47,540 bases of DNA from Clostridiales bacterium (GCA_003523225.1 DPGK01000001.1:1115-48654); one strand, 5' to 3'; counted from the stretch's first letter, positions 22,101 to 30,855 are shown. The notes: generated by a model from the sequence alone, not told the origin. Translations and numbers: made by a program.

Positions 22101-24276
22101 GCAGTCCGAGCCTATCAACCCGGCGACTGCCAACCCGCTCTGTGTGCTGAGCGGTCTTAAGCTGATACCGACAGACGCGGCGGCGTGGGATGCAAACGGA
22201 CTTCTCAGCTGCTCCGTCAGCGGCAGTCTCAGCTATGATATCTATGCGCATTTCCACGTGCTGAAAACGCTGGCTCAGCAGGAGGAATATCAGATCCAGT
22301 ACGGGCTTTACCCCTACGATAACAGCGAAAATATCCCGGGGGACTACGGAGCGCACTTCACCAGTGATATCGCCGACTTTGCGGATCATTACGATCTGAT
22401 GAAGCTCAACAACAAAGAAGGCTGGAGCCGGGCAAACGGCGTATGGTCGTATTACGAGAACGGCGTGGCGCTGACCGGAGTCCACAAGCTGCCCAGCCAC
22501 TCTGCGGAGGAGGATGGGGAGTACTGGTATGACTTCGGCGATACCGGCACGTGCCGTGATAAGCTGACGGGCATCTTTGAAAAGGACGGTGCGCGTTACT
22601 ATGCCCGCATGGGCGTGCTTACCTCAGGATGGCAGTCTATCGTGGCTGACGACGGCGAATCCTACTTCTACTATTTTGACAAATCCGACTACACGATGTA
22701 TACGGGAGTCCGCACTGTTGCGGGTCTTACCTACACCTTCAACGATGACGGTCAGCTCGTGCGCGGTGCGTTCCGCACAGACGCAAACGGCACAAAGTAT
22801 TTTGTCGCGGGCGAGTCGTGGTTCCGCAGATTCGTAACACTTGATGAGGGCACCTACTGGCTGGACGTCAACGGATACGTTGCATACGGCAATGCCCATA
22901 CGGTCACTGACAACGTAAAAGACGTTACATGGTATCACTTTGATGAGAATACCGGTCTTATGACGGGGCTTTGCAACGGATTTTTCGAATATCAGGGCGA
23001 ACGCTACTATTGCGATGAAAACGGCAAGGTGTTTTATGGCATTATCAAGACTGAAAATGGCATAGTCTACTCTGCCACACGCGGCAAGCTCTATGTAAAC
23101 ATGAGCTGCTACGTTGATTCGACCACCGCTGCCAAGGGCTGCACGCTTGAAACGGGTAAATACTGGTGCGATGAAAACGGATTTATTGTAGGCAACGGCT
23201 TTGCCACCATCGAGGGAAGTACATACTACTTCGTTGACTATGTGCGCACCAAGGGCTTTGCAAAGATCGACGGCGCTTACTATCTCTTCAATGCCGGAAA
23301 CGGCAAGATGTACAAGGACGCAAATATGTGGGTCCCTGCGAACAGCTTGGGTGTTGAGGCAGGAATGCACTACTTTGCCGCGGACGGCAAGATGTTCGTT
23401 CCCGATCTTGAGACCGGAGTCAAGAAGATAGTGAACGAAAACGGCAAGCTCTATTTCACTATCGACGGTGTAAAGATGAAGGACGGTCTTTACGAGCTTG
23501 ACGGCGAGTATTACTATGCGCAGTACAGCGGCGAGCTGGCGGTAAGCAAGTCCATTTACGTGACTACGGATGTTCTCAGCGGAACCGGCTGGTACGGCTT
23601 TGACGCTGAGGGTAAGCTCATAAAGAACGGCTTTATCAACGCGGCGGACGGCTATACCTACTATTACAGCGACGGAGTGCGCGCCAAGGGCTTTACAAAG
23701 ATAGACGACGCTTACTATCTCTTCAATGCCGGAAGCGGTAAGATGTACAAGGACGCAAATATGTGGGTCCCTGCCAACAGCTACGGAATTGAAGCCGGAA
23801 TGCACTACTTTGAGGCGGACGGAAAGATGTTCGTTCCCAATCTTGAGACCGGAGTCAGGAAGATAGTAAACGAAAACGGCAAGCTTTATTTCACAGTCGA
23901 CGGCGTAAAGCTGACAAACTGCCTTTGCGAGCTTGACGGCGAATATTACTTCGCGCAGTACAGCGGCGAGCTTGCTGTAAACACCACCGTTTACGTGACA
24001 ACGGACGTTCTCAGCGGAAACGGCTGGTACGGCTTTGACGCCGAGGGTAAGCTCATAAGGAACGGCTTTATCAACGCGGCGGACGGCTACACCTACTATT
24101 ACAGTGACGGCGTGCGCGCCAAGGGCTTTACAAAGATAGACGGCGCTTACTATCTCTTCAATGCCGGAAGCGGCAAAATGGCAAAGGACGCAAATATGTG
24201 GGTTCCTGCCAACAGCTACGGAGTCGAAGCCGGAATGCACTACTTTGACGCAAACGGCATAATGGCTGACGCCTGA
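19192..24276 (+). CDS. secreted phosphodiester glycosidase (NAGPA domain) with cell-wall-binding repeats
   Basis: 1694 aa. A signal peptide of about 26 aa ends at AWA. Residues 27-310 are unrecognised and helical. About 330-585 is a NAGPA-type phosphodiester glycosidase: VNADYYDM near the entrance, TCVGITYDGQVVLMVLDGRQ, and the active-site stretch INLDGGGSSTF (about 538-548). The family includes the uncovering enzyme that removes GlcNAc from a phosphodiester, and bacterial exopolysaccharide enzymes. An Ig-like segment (590-670), a helix plus a beta-rich cohesin-like segment (760-1050) and about 620 aa of aromatic cell-wall-binding repeats follow. ATG 19192 has GAAAGGAA. Likely substrate: a phosphodiester-linked sugar in this cell's own polymer. 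Confidence 0.85.
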   Translation: MYRSKEARILSVLLTVIMIFGMLPITAWAEGDTDTGAATGYSEFLTSLGELETYADAYVLEHADEDAVALVINYIRCGVEKYTSSLWTTFCGPEKTAFVNYVSEQDKANGTSASRLRDLSCFTLPHGGEVDFTHMFGCMDMAYHTGNQNTADLGSWAGDICDLIQLTSNAGVTGTVEEMAEEIRTSNDKYFLYDAPDANSFGILDLYGDLDSFYILSKLDGSNTISSVMKNYFTASLTDAIRVKFFLQNRLGGVSAKEDIRNEVYEIYCGNEGIRTLEGTYLPDGVNADLRKACCYAFADYLYETVKDQMDNTYYKVFSTSTSTLAPGVTQEIKMAQTKDDKQIVYYIATVDITRSDVSIYANYNNNDGSVLGMSRVTDQMDAAQQKHSDPNDAENYIPNYNAVLGVNADYYDMSNGCPSGVLVMDGVQYHDFNGRTFFAILNDGTAVIGGSDEWETYKNDIKEAVGAHTWLVKDGQIAVTDTSDYYKTRASRTCVGITYDGQVVLMVLDGRQEPFSAGGNALEIAQIMLDAGCVSAINLDGGGSSTFAAKGEGEESVSVVNRPSDGYERSVSSSLLVVSTAKPSSVFDHAVITAEYDYLTPGTELGVRVYGVTPVGGAIDIPEGSTLKVSDTSIGSVTSDGVFTALAVGDVKVQLVGADGTVLGSKTLHVVEPTELAFTKRTVNAVYGEATELPLEATYNGNAVKINPGDVQFGFLKITLESIGEVEGGAVNTTKTELVFEYPEAGTISGFSFTPNIGSDLRTLTVGAVLKSKLAELEATINSEYAAAYAEAKSKGYSDAEAAIQAQTAAVNKALDNATRITVYLYSSDEANFDFNDATGGSGVLAWNRDVPGSDYSGDDDIYYLTATGATGEAAYVFAVDMSKVPIPEKLTGLLYMLPGGDQEGRTAWDFLLQLAERISPLTTVTITLDFPEGFTADISELRLANEYFTLTSTDIVGNRLTVVCNFIEQSEPINPATANPLCVLSGLKLIPTDAAAWDANGLLSCSVSGSLSYDIYAHFHVLKTLAQQEEYQIQYGLYPYDNSENIPGDYGAHFTSDIADFADHYDLMKLNNKEGWSRANGVWSYYENGVALTGVHKLPSHSAEEDGEYWYDFGDTGTCRDKLTGIFEKDGARYYARMGVLTSGWQSIVADDGESYFYYFDKSDYTMYTGVRTVAGLTYTFNDDGQLVRGAFRTDANGTKYFVAGESWFRRFVTLDEGTYWLDVNGYVAYGNAHTVTDNVKDVTWYHFDENTGLMTGLCNGFFEYQGERYYCDENGKVFYGIIKTENGIVYSATRGKLYVNMSCYVDSTTAAKGCTLETGKYWCDENGFIVGNGFATIEGSTYYFVDYVRTKGFAKIDGAYYLFNAGNGKMYKDANMWVPANSLGVEAGMHYFAADGKMFVPDLETGVKKIVNENGKLYFTIDGVKMKDGLYELDGEYYYAQYSGELAVSKSIYVTTDVLSGTGWYGFDAEGKLIKNGFINAADGYTYYYSDGVRAKGFTKIDDAYYLFNAGSGKMYKDANMWVPANSYGIEAGMHYFEADGKMFVPNLETGVRKIVNENGKLYFTVDGVKLTNCLCELDGEYYFAQYSGELAVNTTVYVTTDVLSGNGWYGFDAEGKLIRNGFINAADGYTYYYSDGVRAKGFTKIDGAYYLFNAGSGKMAKDANMWVPANSYGVEAGMHYFDANGIMADA
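23251..24276 (+). repeat. 435-bp tandem repeats encoding cell-wall-binding module
   Basis: AAGGGCTTT...AAAGAT marks successive units at 23251, 23686 and 24121, exactly 435 bp (145 codons) apart, with long identical stretches (for example TACTATCTCTTCAATGCCGG). The last unit is partial. The same module recurs with about 438-bp spacing in the preceding surface gene (18439 and 18877), less similar. Confidence 0.88.
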
Positions 24277-24298
24277 GCTTAACTGAAAAACAAAGACA

Positions 24299-24329
24299 GC
24301 GGGATCTCACGGAGTCCGTGAGATCCCGC
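24299..24329. other. perfect 14-bp hairpin between surface gene and glycosyltransferase
   Basis: GCGGGATCTCACGG (24299-24312), loop AGT, exact complement to 24329. It has no T-run, so classical termination is unlikely. mRNA stabilisation, processing or polarity control is possible. Confidence 0.6.
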
Positions 24330-24346
24330 ATAAGAGTTACGGTAAC

Positions 24347-25138
24347 ATGAAAACAGAAACTCTGGTTGCGACAATTGATCAGACGGATATTTCTCTGATC
24401 GGAAAAATGAATATACAGACCGACGCCCTGATAGGAAATCAATGCGGTCGCGCCTCTGAGGAAACGGTATACCTGAACGGCAACAGGATAGTATATCTGA
24501 ATACGGCAGAGCGCGGAGTCGGTCGCAACCGGAATCTGCTTATCGAAAGGGCGACCGGGGATATCTGTATTTGCGCGGATGACGATATGCGCTTCAAGGA
24601 CGGTTATCCCGAGATCGCCATGAAAGCATTTGGCGAATGTCCCGACGCGGATATTCTGCTTTTCAATCTGATCGAAAAGAATCCCCGGCGCTACATCAAT
24701 AAAAAGATTATGCGTGTGCGCCGCCACAATTACGCAAAATACGGCGCCGCCAGAATGGCATTTCGCCGTGAAGCGGTACAGACCTCCGGGATCAGCTTCA
24801 ATTTATCCTTTGGCGGCGGTGCAAGGTACGGCTCGGGAGAGGACACCGTCTTTCTGAAGGAATGTCTTGATAAAGGTCTCAGGATATATGCTGTTCCTTA
24901 TTTCCTTGCCGAGATAGATCAGGCGGCGGCGTCGACCTGGTTTTCGGGTCATGACGTTAAGTTTTTCCGCGACAAGGGGGCGCTTTACGCCTGCCTGCAT
25001 CCGATCGCCTGGCGCGCATATATCATTCGTTTTGTAATTCGCTACCGCAAAAAATACAGTGGGGAAATGACGCTTATGCAGGCTTTGAAGCATATGCTTG
25101 CCGGGGGCAGGGAGTATCTGTCCGAGGCGGAGGAGTGA
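24347..25138 (+). CDS. glycosyltransferase family 2-like protein
   Basis: 263 aa, GT-A-like. The N-terminus ETLVATIDQTDISLIGKMNI differs from standard GT2. GVGRNRNLLIERATGDICICADDDMRF (about 63-89) carries the nucleotide- and metal-binding DDD. FGGGARYGSGEDTVFLKECL near 160-180 has the catalytic-type ED. The C-terminal 50 residues are basic with a hydrophobic stretch, possibly a membrane anchor. ATG 24347 lacks a good ribosome site but is the only start before the fold. The gene ends 3 bp before the next GTG, so the two are coupled. Sugar specificity unknown. Confidence 0.8.
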   Translation: MKTETLVATIDQTDISLIGKMNIQTDALIGNQCGRASEETVYLNGNRIVYLNTAERGVGRNRNLLIERATGDICICADDDMRFKDGYPEIAMKAFGECPDADILLFNLIEKNPRRYINKKIMRVRRHNYAKYGAARMAFRREAVQTSGISFNLSFGGGARYGSGEDTVFLKECLDKGLRIYAVPYFLAEIDQAAASTWFSGHDVKFFRDKGALYACLHPIAWRAYIIRFVIRYRKKYSGEMTLMQALKHMLAGGREYLSEAEE

Positions 25139-25141
25139 GAC

Positions 25142-26107
25142 GTGGAGTTCAGTATCATTGTCCCGACGTACAATTCCGCACGTTTTCTTAAGTCTTGTAT
25201 CGACTCGGTAAAGGCGCAGCGGTTTTCCGACTGGGAGCTTGTGATAGTAAACGACGGCTCGACCGATGAGAGCGATGCAATACTCGGTCGCTGTGCCGCG
25301 GAGGATGGCAGGATACATATTATCAGCCAGGACAATCGCGGGCAGTTTTTTGCAAGACAGCGCGGGATAGAGGCGGCGGTCGGCGAATATCTTGTTTTCC
25401 TTGACAGCGATGATGAGCTTGAGCCTGAATGCCTTTCGGCGCTCGATAAGATACTGAGTGCCCGGAAGTGGGATATTGTCATGTATACGGGGCGGATAAT
25501 CGCTGACGGGCACGACACCGGCAGGACGATAGGCGAGGCTTTTCCGGAGTCGCGCGAGGTGTCGGTCCGGTGGCTGCGGCAAAGTCTGATATCGTCAAAC
25601 GCTATCAATTCACTTTGCATAAAGGCTATCCGCCGCACACTGTTTTGCGGGGACAGGACGGATTATTCCGGCTTTGCGGGAACGCACTGCGGCGAGGACA
25701 AGGTGCGGCTTCTTTATCCTGTTACACACGCGGAGCGCATTTTTTATATTACAGATCGGCTTTATCGGTACAACCGTCGACCGGACAGCGTTATGCACCG
25801 TTTCTGCATTGATGCTGTTCCGCGTATGATGGCGGGCGAGATGTTTTCAATGCTCCGCGTTTATATGGAAAAGTGGGGCATGACAGAGCGTAAATACAAA
25901 AGTCAGCTTGAAGCCTATGAGATACGGACATTTCTTTCGGTCTACTACGGAATGAGGCGGGAATGCCGTACCCGGGAGGAGAAAAAAGCGTTCCGCAGTT
26001 ATCCGTGGAATATGCATCCGGGGACGCTCACACCGGGCAGCTTTTTTTGCAGCCGGATAAGCATAAAAGAAAAATTTATGCTGTTGGCGGCAGCTTTACG
26101 GTTATAG
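25142..26107 (+). CDS. glycosyltransferase family 2
   Basis: 321 aa. FSIIVPTYNSARFLKSCIDS, VNDGSTDESD and VFLDSDDELE (about 83-92) are the standard GT2 nucleotide, DxD and metal elements; the late CGEDKVRLLYPVT supplies the usual E/D. The C-terminus is basic. GTG 25142 lies directly after GGAGGAGTGAGAC. It would transfer one sugar of the repeat unit. It is followed 21 bp later by the flippase gene. Confidence 0.88.
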   Translation: MEFSIIVPTYNSARFLKSCIDSVKAQRFSDWELVIVNDGSTDESDAILGRCAAEDGRIHIISQDNRGQFFARQRGIEAAVGEYLVFLDSDDELEPECLSALDKILSARKWDIVMYTGRIIADGHDTGRTIGEAFPESREVSVRWLRQSLISSNAINSLCIKAIRRTLFCGDRTDYSGFAGTHCGEDKVRLLYPVTHAERIFYITDRLYRYNRRPDSVMHRFCIDAVPRMMAGEMFSMLRVYMEKWGMTERKYKSQLEAYEIRTFLSVYYGMRRECRTREEKKAFRSYPWNMHPGTLTPGSFFCSRISIKEKFMLLAAALRL

Positions 26108-26128
26108 AGGAGAGATTTTGAAGCCACG

Positions 26129-27622
26129 ATGAAAATTCCAAGGCTCGGTAAAGCAAAATACAATATTATAACCACACTGCTGAATCAGCTTATCACGACG
26201 GCATGCGGGATAATAATTCCGCACATTCTCATTTCCTCCTTCGGCTCGGAGACCTACGGTATCACCGTTTCCATCACGCAGTTCTTGTCCTACATCACCT
26301 TGCTTGAGGGTGGCATCGGCGGCGTTGCGAGAGCCAGACTGTACGGTCCGCTGGCACGCAAGGATAACAGCGAGATAAGTGCAGTCTATAATGCCGTAAA
26401 GCGGTTTTTTCAATATGTAGCGATAGCTTTTGTGATATACAGCGCGGTTTTGGGGCTTGTGTATCACGATATTGCTCATGTGAGCATATTTTCAAGAGCA
26501 TATATATTTGCGCTTGTTATTGTTATCAGCCTTTCCACTCTGGCAAAGTATATGGGCGGGCTGGCAAACCTGACCCTTATCGTTGCAGATCAAAGGCAGT
26601 ATATAAACAATCTTATCACAGCCGCAACGACCGTTGCAAACACAATAGCAATTATCGTGCTCGTCAATATGAAGACGGACATTATCTGGGTCAAGCTCGG
26701 AAGCAGTCTGATCTTCATTGTCCGCCCCCTGCTTTATTCGCTGTACGTAAAAAAGCATTACGTGCTTCCCAAGACGGAGAAGGGCAAGGCGGTACTTGAC
26801 CAGAAATGGACAGGCATCGGTCAGCACATTGCATATTTTCTTCATACAAACACCGACGTCGTGCTTCTTACGCTGTTTGCCAACGCGCGTCTGATAGCTG
26901 TGTATTCGGTGTATCATCTGGTGATAAACAGCATCCGTGCGATAACGGAGGCGTTTTCCGGCGGCATGGAAGCAGCGTTCGGAGAGATGATAGCCAAAGG
27001 TCAGCTTGCAAAATTACAGCGATCCTACGGCAGATACAAGGCGCTGCTTACTTCGGTCTCTGTGGTGATGTTCTGCTGTACCGGGGTGCTCATCGTCCCG
27101 TTTATAAAGCTCTATACAAAAGGAATCACCGACGCCGACTACACTCAGCCGCTTTTTGCGCTTATTATGCTGTTGGCGGAGGCTGTAAACTGTATGATCC
27201 TTCCCTGCGCCAGCCTGCCGGTTGCCGCAAACCGTCTTAAGCAGGCACGGTGGGGCGCTTACGGCGAGGCGATAATAAATATTGCGCTTTCCTGTATTCT
27301 GATACAGTGGGATCCGCTGCTTGGCGTGGCGATAGGAACATTGGCGGCAACGGTGTTCCGCGGAGTCTTTTATATGTTTTACTCCTCAAAGCACCTTCTG
27401 CATATTCCGTTTTATAAGCTCATTCTGCGCTTTGTCGGCACGATTGCAGTATTGCTTTCGCTTATACTGCTTGGGCGGTTTTTGCTGCAATACGTCACGA
27501 TCGAAAACTATTTCCAATGGATACTGTGCGGCGCGGCGGTTTTTGCCGCCGTGGGTATTCCTGCCGCCTTGTATCTGGTGATACGGTCAAAAACATCAGG
27601 ACCTGAATGTGAGGCAGAATGA
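26129..27622 (+). CDS. polysaccharide flippase (Wzx-type, MOP superfamily)
   Basis: 497 aa with about 12-14 membrane helices spread over the whole length. The N-terminal YNIITTLLNQLITTACGIIIP and the conserved GSETYGI loop fit MOP-superfamily oligosaccharide exporters. It flips the undecaprenyl-linked repeat unit outward before polymerisation. ATG 26129, weak ribosome site AGAGGAGAGA with long spacing. It overlaps the next gene by 4 bp (ATGA). Confidence 0.88.
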   Translation: MKIPRLGKAKYNIITTLLNQLITTACGIIIPHILISSFGSETYGITVSITQFLSYITLLEGGIGGVARARLYGPLARKDNSEISAVYNAVKRFFQYVAIAFVIYSAVLGLVYHDIAHVSIFSRAYIFALVIVISLSTLAKYMGGLANLTLIVADQRQYINNLITAATTVANTIAIIVLVNMKTDIIWVKLGSSLIFIVRPLLYSLYVKKHYVLPKTEKGKAVLDQKWTGIGQHIAYFLHTNTDVVLLTLFANARLIAVYSVYHLVINSIRAITEAFSGGMEAAFGEMIAKGQLAKLQRSYGRYKALLTSVSVVMFCCTGVLIVPFIKLYTKGITDADYTQPLFALIMLLAEAVNCMILPCASLPVAANRLKQARWGAYGEAIINIALSCILIQWDPLLGVAIGTLAATVFRGVFYMFYSSKHLLHIPFYKLILRFVGTIAVLLSLILLGRFLLQYVTIENYFQWILCGAAVFAAVGIPAALYLVIRSKTSGPECEAE

Positions 27623-28782
27623 AGCGTATTCTTATTGTGAATAATAATATGCATATCGGCGGTGTGCAAAAGGCACTGCTTGATCTGCTTAATGAAATAC
27701 ATAAAGATCATGATATTACGCTGCTGCTGTTTTATAATGGCGGCGGGCTTATGAAGTCTGTTCCGGAAGATGTAAGGGTGATTTCCCCCGCGGCGCCTTT
27801 TAAGTATTGGGGAATGACAAAAAAAGACGCCGCAACCTTTGGCAGCCGTGCGGCAAGAGCCTTTTTTGCGGCAATGACCCGAGTGTTCGGGCGGGCCGCG
27901 GCGCTTCGTCTTGCGTATCCGTTTCAGAAAAAGCTGTGCGGATACGACGTGGCAATATCCTTTCTGCACAGCGGCGCTCCCGATACCTTTTACGGCGGGT
28001 GCAACGAATTTGTGCTTGATCGCGTGGAAGCCGAAAAAAAGATAACCTTTCTCCACTGCGACTATGAAAGGATCGGCGCGGCGTCGGAATACAACGCCGG
28101 GATATACCGCAGGTTTGATATGATCGCCGCGTGCTCCGAGGGGTGCCGCGAGGCATTCCTGCGCGTGATGCCGGAGCTTGCCGCAAAAACCACGGTCGTT
28201 CCCAACTGCCACGATTACGCTAAGATCAGGAGCATGGCGGAACGCGAGCCTGAGACGGCGGCAAAGGACAGGCTGAATATTGTGACGGTTGCACGTTTCG
28301 GCAAGGAAAAGGGCATTCTGCGCGCTGTCCGGGCTGTGGCGGAGCTTGGAGAGCGTGGAAAAGAAGTTTGCTACCGCATAATCGGGGACGGGGCGGAATA
28401 TTCCGAGGCGGCGGCGCTGGTAAAGTCGGCAGGGCTGGAGGATACGGTGTTTTTGCTCGGCGAGAGGGAAAACCCGTACGGCTACATGAAAGCCGCCGAC
28501 CTGCTGCTTATCCCCTCTGTATCCGAAGCCGCGCCTATGGTCATAGGAGAGGCGGCAAGCCTTGGAACGCCGGTACTTACGACAGAGACGTCCTCCGCCC
28601 GCGAGATGGTTCTGGAGACCGGATACGGCTGGCTGTGTGAAAATTCAACGGACGGGATACGTCGCGGGATAGAAATGCTGCTTTCTGACCCACGGCTGAT
28701 CCGGGAGAGAAAAGAATATCTTCGGACGCTGAAGCCCGATAACGCCGCCGCCATCAAGAGTTTTTCGGAGTTGGTACGTTAA
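27619..28782 (+). CDS. glycosyltransferase family 4
   Basis: 387 aa, GT-B fold. The N-terminal RILIVNNNMHIGGVQKALLD is the acceptor-domain start of GT4. The C-terminal Rossmann domain has VTVARFGKEKGILRAVRAV, then DLLLIPSVSEAAPMVIGEA with the retaining-enzyme E-x7-E pattern. Residues LHCDYER near 145 are substrate-site like. It adds a sugar to the lipid-linked unit. The start overlaps the flippase stop and the stop is 1 bp before the polymerase ATG, so it is tightly co-translated. Confidence 0.9.
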   Translation: MKRILIVNNNMHIGGVQKALLDLLNEIHKDHDITLLLFYNGGGLMKSVPEDVRVISPAAPFKYWGMTKKDAATFGSRAARAFFAAMTRVFGRAAALRLAYPFQKKLCGYDVAISFLHSGAPDTFYGGCNEFVLDRVEAEKKITFLHCDYERIGAASEYNAGIYRRFDMIAACSEGCREAFLRVMPELAAKTTVVPNCHDYAKIRSMAEREPETAAKDRLNIVTVARFGKEKGILRAVRAVAELGERGKEVCYRIIGDGAEYSEAAALVKSAGLEDTVFLLGERENPYGYMKAADLLLIPSVSEAAPMVIGEAASLGTPVLTTETSSAREMVLETGYGWLCENSTDGIRRGIEMLLSDPRLIRERKEYLRTLKPDNAAAIKSFSELVR

Positions 28783-28783
28783 T

Positions 28784-30157
28784 ATGCAAAATTCAGAGCT
28801 GACAATTGGGATATCTGCAAAAATCAAATTAAATAAGTACGACACCGTTGCTCTTGCGGGCTGTGCGATAATTGCCGCGGCGGTCTGCGTTGCACAGATA
28901 AGCGGCAGTACCATACTTATCGCATTGTGCCTGCTTGCGTTTTTGTTCTTTCATATCTGGTCGTGCATCCGCGATATGTCGCTTTCCGTGCTGCTGTTCT
29001 TCCTGCCGTGGAGTCCGCTGCTTAAGCTATATAAAGGCGGTATCTCATTTTTTACAATTGCACTGCTGCTCTCATGTGCGATCTATTTTGTAAAAAACAG
29101 ATTTTCGTTTGACACATATCAGATAATTATTCCCGCCCTCATCGCGGCGCTTACGCTTGTCGCAAAGGCGATAGGGAATAATTCAATTGACAAAAGCTAT
29201 ATGTTTTTTCTGATAATGCTCGTGCTTTTCCCCTGCGTTATCAAAAACAACAAGGGAGTTTTTGATTTCTGGAATCTTACGCTGTTTTTTGCGCTCGGAA
29301 TAATCAGTGCCGCCCTGTCTGCACAGCAGGTTGCCGGATATCAGAATATTTCACAGTACATCAAGGTCGATTCCTACCTGCGCATTACGCGCTTGTCGGG
29401 CTATTACGGCGACCCGAACTTTTATTCCGCGCATATCACGGCGTGTCTTGCGGGTGTTCAGCTTATACTGATGCGCGAAAGAAACCGGCTGCGTCAGGTC
29501 ATGCTGCTTATCATCTCGCTCGCATTGCTCTACTGCGGCCTGCTTTCGGCTTCAAAATCATTTGTTGTCGTCGCGGCATGTCTGGTGCTGGTGTGGATAC
29601 CCATCCTGCTTGAAAAAAGCAACCGCAGCAACCGCTTCAGGCTGATAATGGGTATTATATGCGCCGTGCTTATCATGCTGTCCTCGTCGGCGTTTCAGGA
29701 GCTGTTGCGTATTTTGGACGACAGGTTCTCTTACGCGGCAAATATTTCTCAGCTTACGACCGGACGAACCGAGATCTGGCTGCGCTATTTCAATGAATTT
29801 TCGCACAATGCGCTGCTTACGTTATTTGGCGAAGGCTTTTCCGCCGTCAACCTGTACGGTCGCGCGTCGCACAATTCGGTCATTCAGGGAATATATCAGT
29901 TCGGCATCATCGGCTTTCCGCTACTGTGCCTGTGGATGTATTTTATGCTGAAAAGCATTTTTGTCGACCTAAAAAGCATGAAGGGCTTGTGGGGAAGCGC
30001 TTTGCTGATGTGCATCGGAGTTGTGCTTCCGTGGATGGCGCTGGATATTCTGTTTTTTGATGAGCTGTTCCTTTTGCCGGTGTATGCCGCGGCAGGGGTC
30101 TTGTATATGCAAAGCAATTCTAATGCCCGCCTGACCTTGCAGAACAAAAATGCGTAG
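28784..30157 (+). CDS. O-antigen ligase/polymerase family membrane protein (Wzy-type)
   Basis: 457 aa with about 11-12 membrane helices. The large outer loop holds the family motif region: RLSGYYGDPNFYSAHI before it and TGRTEIWLRYFNEF and ASHNSVIQGIYQFG after, matching the Wzy_C domain with its conserved Arg and His. In a locus with flippase and CpsC/CpsD it is the repeat-unit polymerase. ATG 28784 has no clear ribosome site and probably relies on coupling to the preceding gene. It is the last gene of the capsule cluster; a strong hairpin follows. Confidence 0.87.
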   Translation: MQNSELTIGISAKIKLNKYDTVALAGCAIIAAAVCVAQISGSTILIALCLLAFLFFHIWSCIRDMSLSVLLFFLPWSPLLKLYKGGISFFTIALLLSCAIYFVKNRFSFDTYQIIIPALIAALTLVAKAIGNNSIDKSYMFFLIMLVLFPCVIKNNKGVFDFWNLTLFFALGIISAALSAQQVAGYQNISQYIKVDSYLRITRLSGYYGDPNFYSAHITACLAGVQLILMRERNRLRQVMLLIISLALLYCGLLSASKSFVVVAACLVLVWIPILLEKSNRSNRFRLIMGIICAVLIMLSSSAFQELLRILDDRFSYAANISQLTTGRTEIWLRYFNEFSHNALLTLFGEGFSAVNLYGRASHNSVIQGIYQFGIIGFPLLCLWMYFMLKSIFVDLKSMKGLWGSALLMCIGVVLPWMALDILFFDELFLLPVYAAAGVLYMQSNSNARLTLQNKNA

Positions 30158-30204
30158 CAGGTAAATGCAAAAATCCGACGTGCTTTTACCGCAAATAAAA
30201 TAAT

Positions 30205-30247
30205 TCCGGGAACGGCGATAGGAAGATCGCCGTTCCCGGATGCTTTT
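30205..30247 (+). terminator. terminator of capsule locus
   Basis: Perfect 15-bp stem (30205-30219 with 30226-30240), 6-nt loop, followed by TGCTTTTATG. It lies 48 bp after the polymerase stop. Confidence 0.82.
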
Positions 30248-30294
30248 ATGCGGCATATCCAGCCGCAGGGGGCTATGTTCAATTACAGTACGAC

Positions 30295-30672
30295 TCAGCT
30301 TGCGAGCGGAACGCCGTTTGCGTCGGCTGTATAGCCTTCCTTGCCCATGAGATAGAAGATACCTTCGATAAGTCCCCAGATCTCCATCGGCAATGCGCCA
30401 ATACCGCAGGTGAGAAGCGAGACAAGCAGCTGAATAAGCGCTCTCTTGGTGAAGCCGAGGTAGAAGTTGTGAATGCCGAGACCGCCGAGCAGTATGCCGA
30501 GCAGACCTGCGACCAATTTTGACTTGGGCGCGCCGGTTCCGGGCTGAGGCTGAGGCTGGGGCTGAGGCTGTGCCTGATTCTGAGCCTGAGCATCCCCTGT
30601 TACTGACTGACCGCAGTTGGGGCAGAAAGCTACGCCATCCTGTACCTGAGCACCGCAATTCTTGCAAAACAT
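30295..30672 (-). CDS. zinc-ribbon TM2-domain membrane protein
   Basis: 125 aa. An N-terminal zinc ribbon MFCKNCGAQ...FCPNCGQS gives two CxxC pairs, followed by a Q/P-rich linker (about 28-48) and a TM2 domain with two helices and the turn LGGLGIHNFYLGF. TM2 proteins are membrane proteins of unclear role. ATG 30672 follows AGGAGGATTCAATCC. An operator (GTAAC-N5-GTTAC) lies about 90 bp upstream and matches two sites at the XRE/zinc-ribbon intergenic region, so it is likely in the same regulon as the genes at 31361 and 31835. Confidence 0.88.
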   Translation of the reverse strand: MFCKNCGAQVQDGVAFCPNCGQSVTGDAQAQNQAQPQPQPQPQPGTGAPKSKLVAGLLGILLGGLGIHNFYLGFTKRALIQLLVSLLTCGIGALPMEIWGLIEGIFYLMGKEGYTADANGVPLAS

Positions 30673-30759
30673 GGATTGAATCCTCCTGTATAATCATTTG
30701 CGGAACAAACTTAAATAAATTATTCCTATTTAATTATGACATACAATGACTGCTCTTGA

Positions 30760-30774
30760 GTAACAATATGTTAC
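30760..30774. promoter_or_regulatory. XRE operator site 3
   Basis: GTAAC-AATAT-GTTAC, a perfect palindrome with 5-nt spacer. It overlaps a possible minus-strand -35 (TTGTTA) of the TM2 zinc-ribbon gene. It matches the sites at 31159 and 31183. Confidence 0.7.
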
Positions 30775-30855
30775 ATTAAGGCTCCCGGGCGCAGATTTAT
30801 TCAAAAACACGACACAATATTATTTTATCGGTTTGTTAATGAAAATCCTCTGCGC

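Noticed and set aside
22624..24240. 538-codon minus-strand frame opposite the cell-wall-binding repeats
   Set aside because: Its repetitive product simply follows the repeats on the plus strand; the plus-strand protein has signal peptide and domains.
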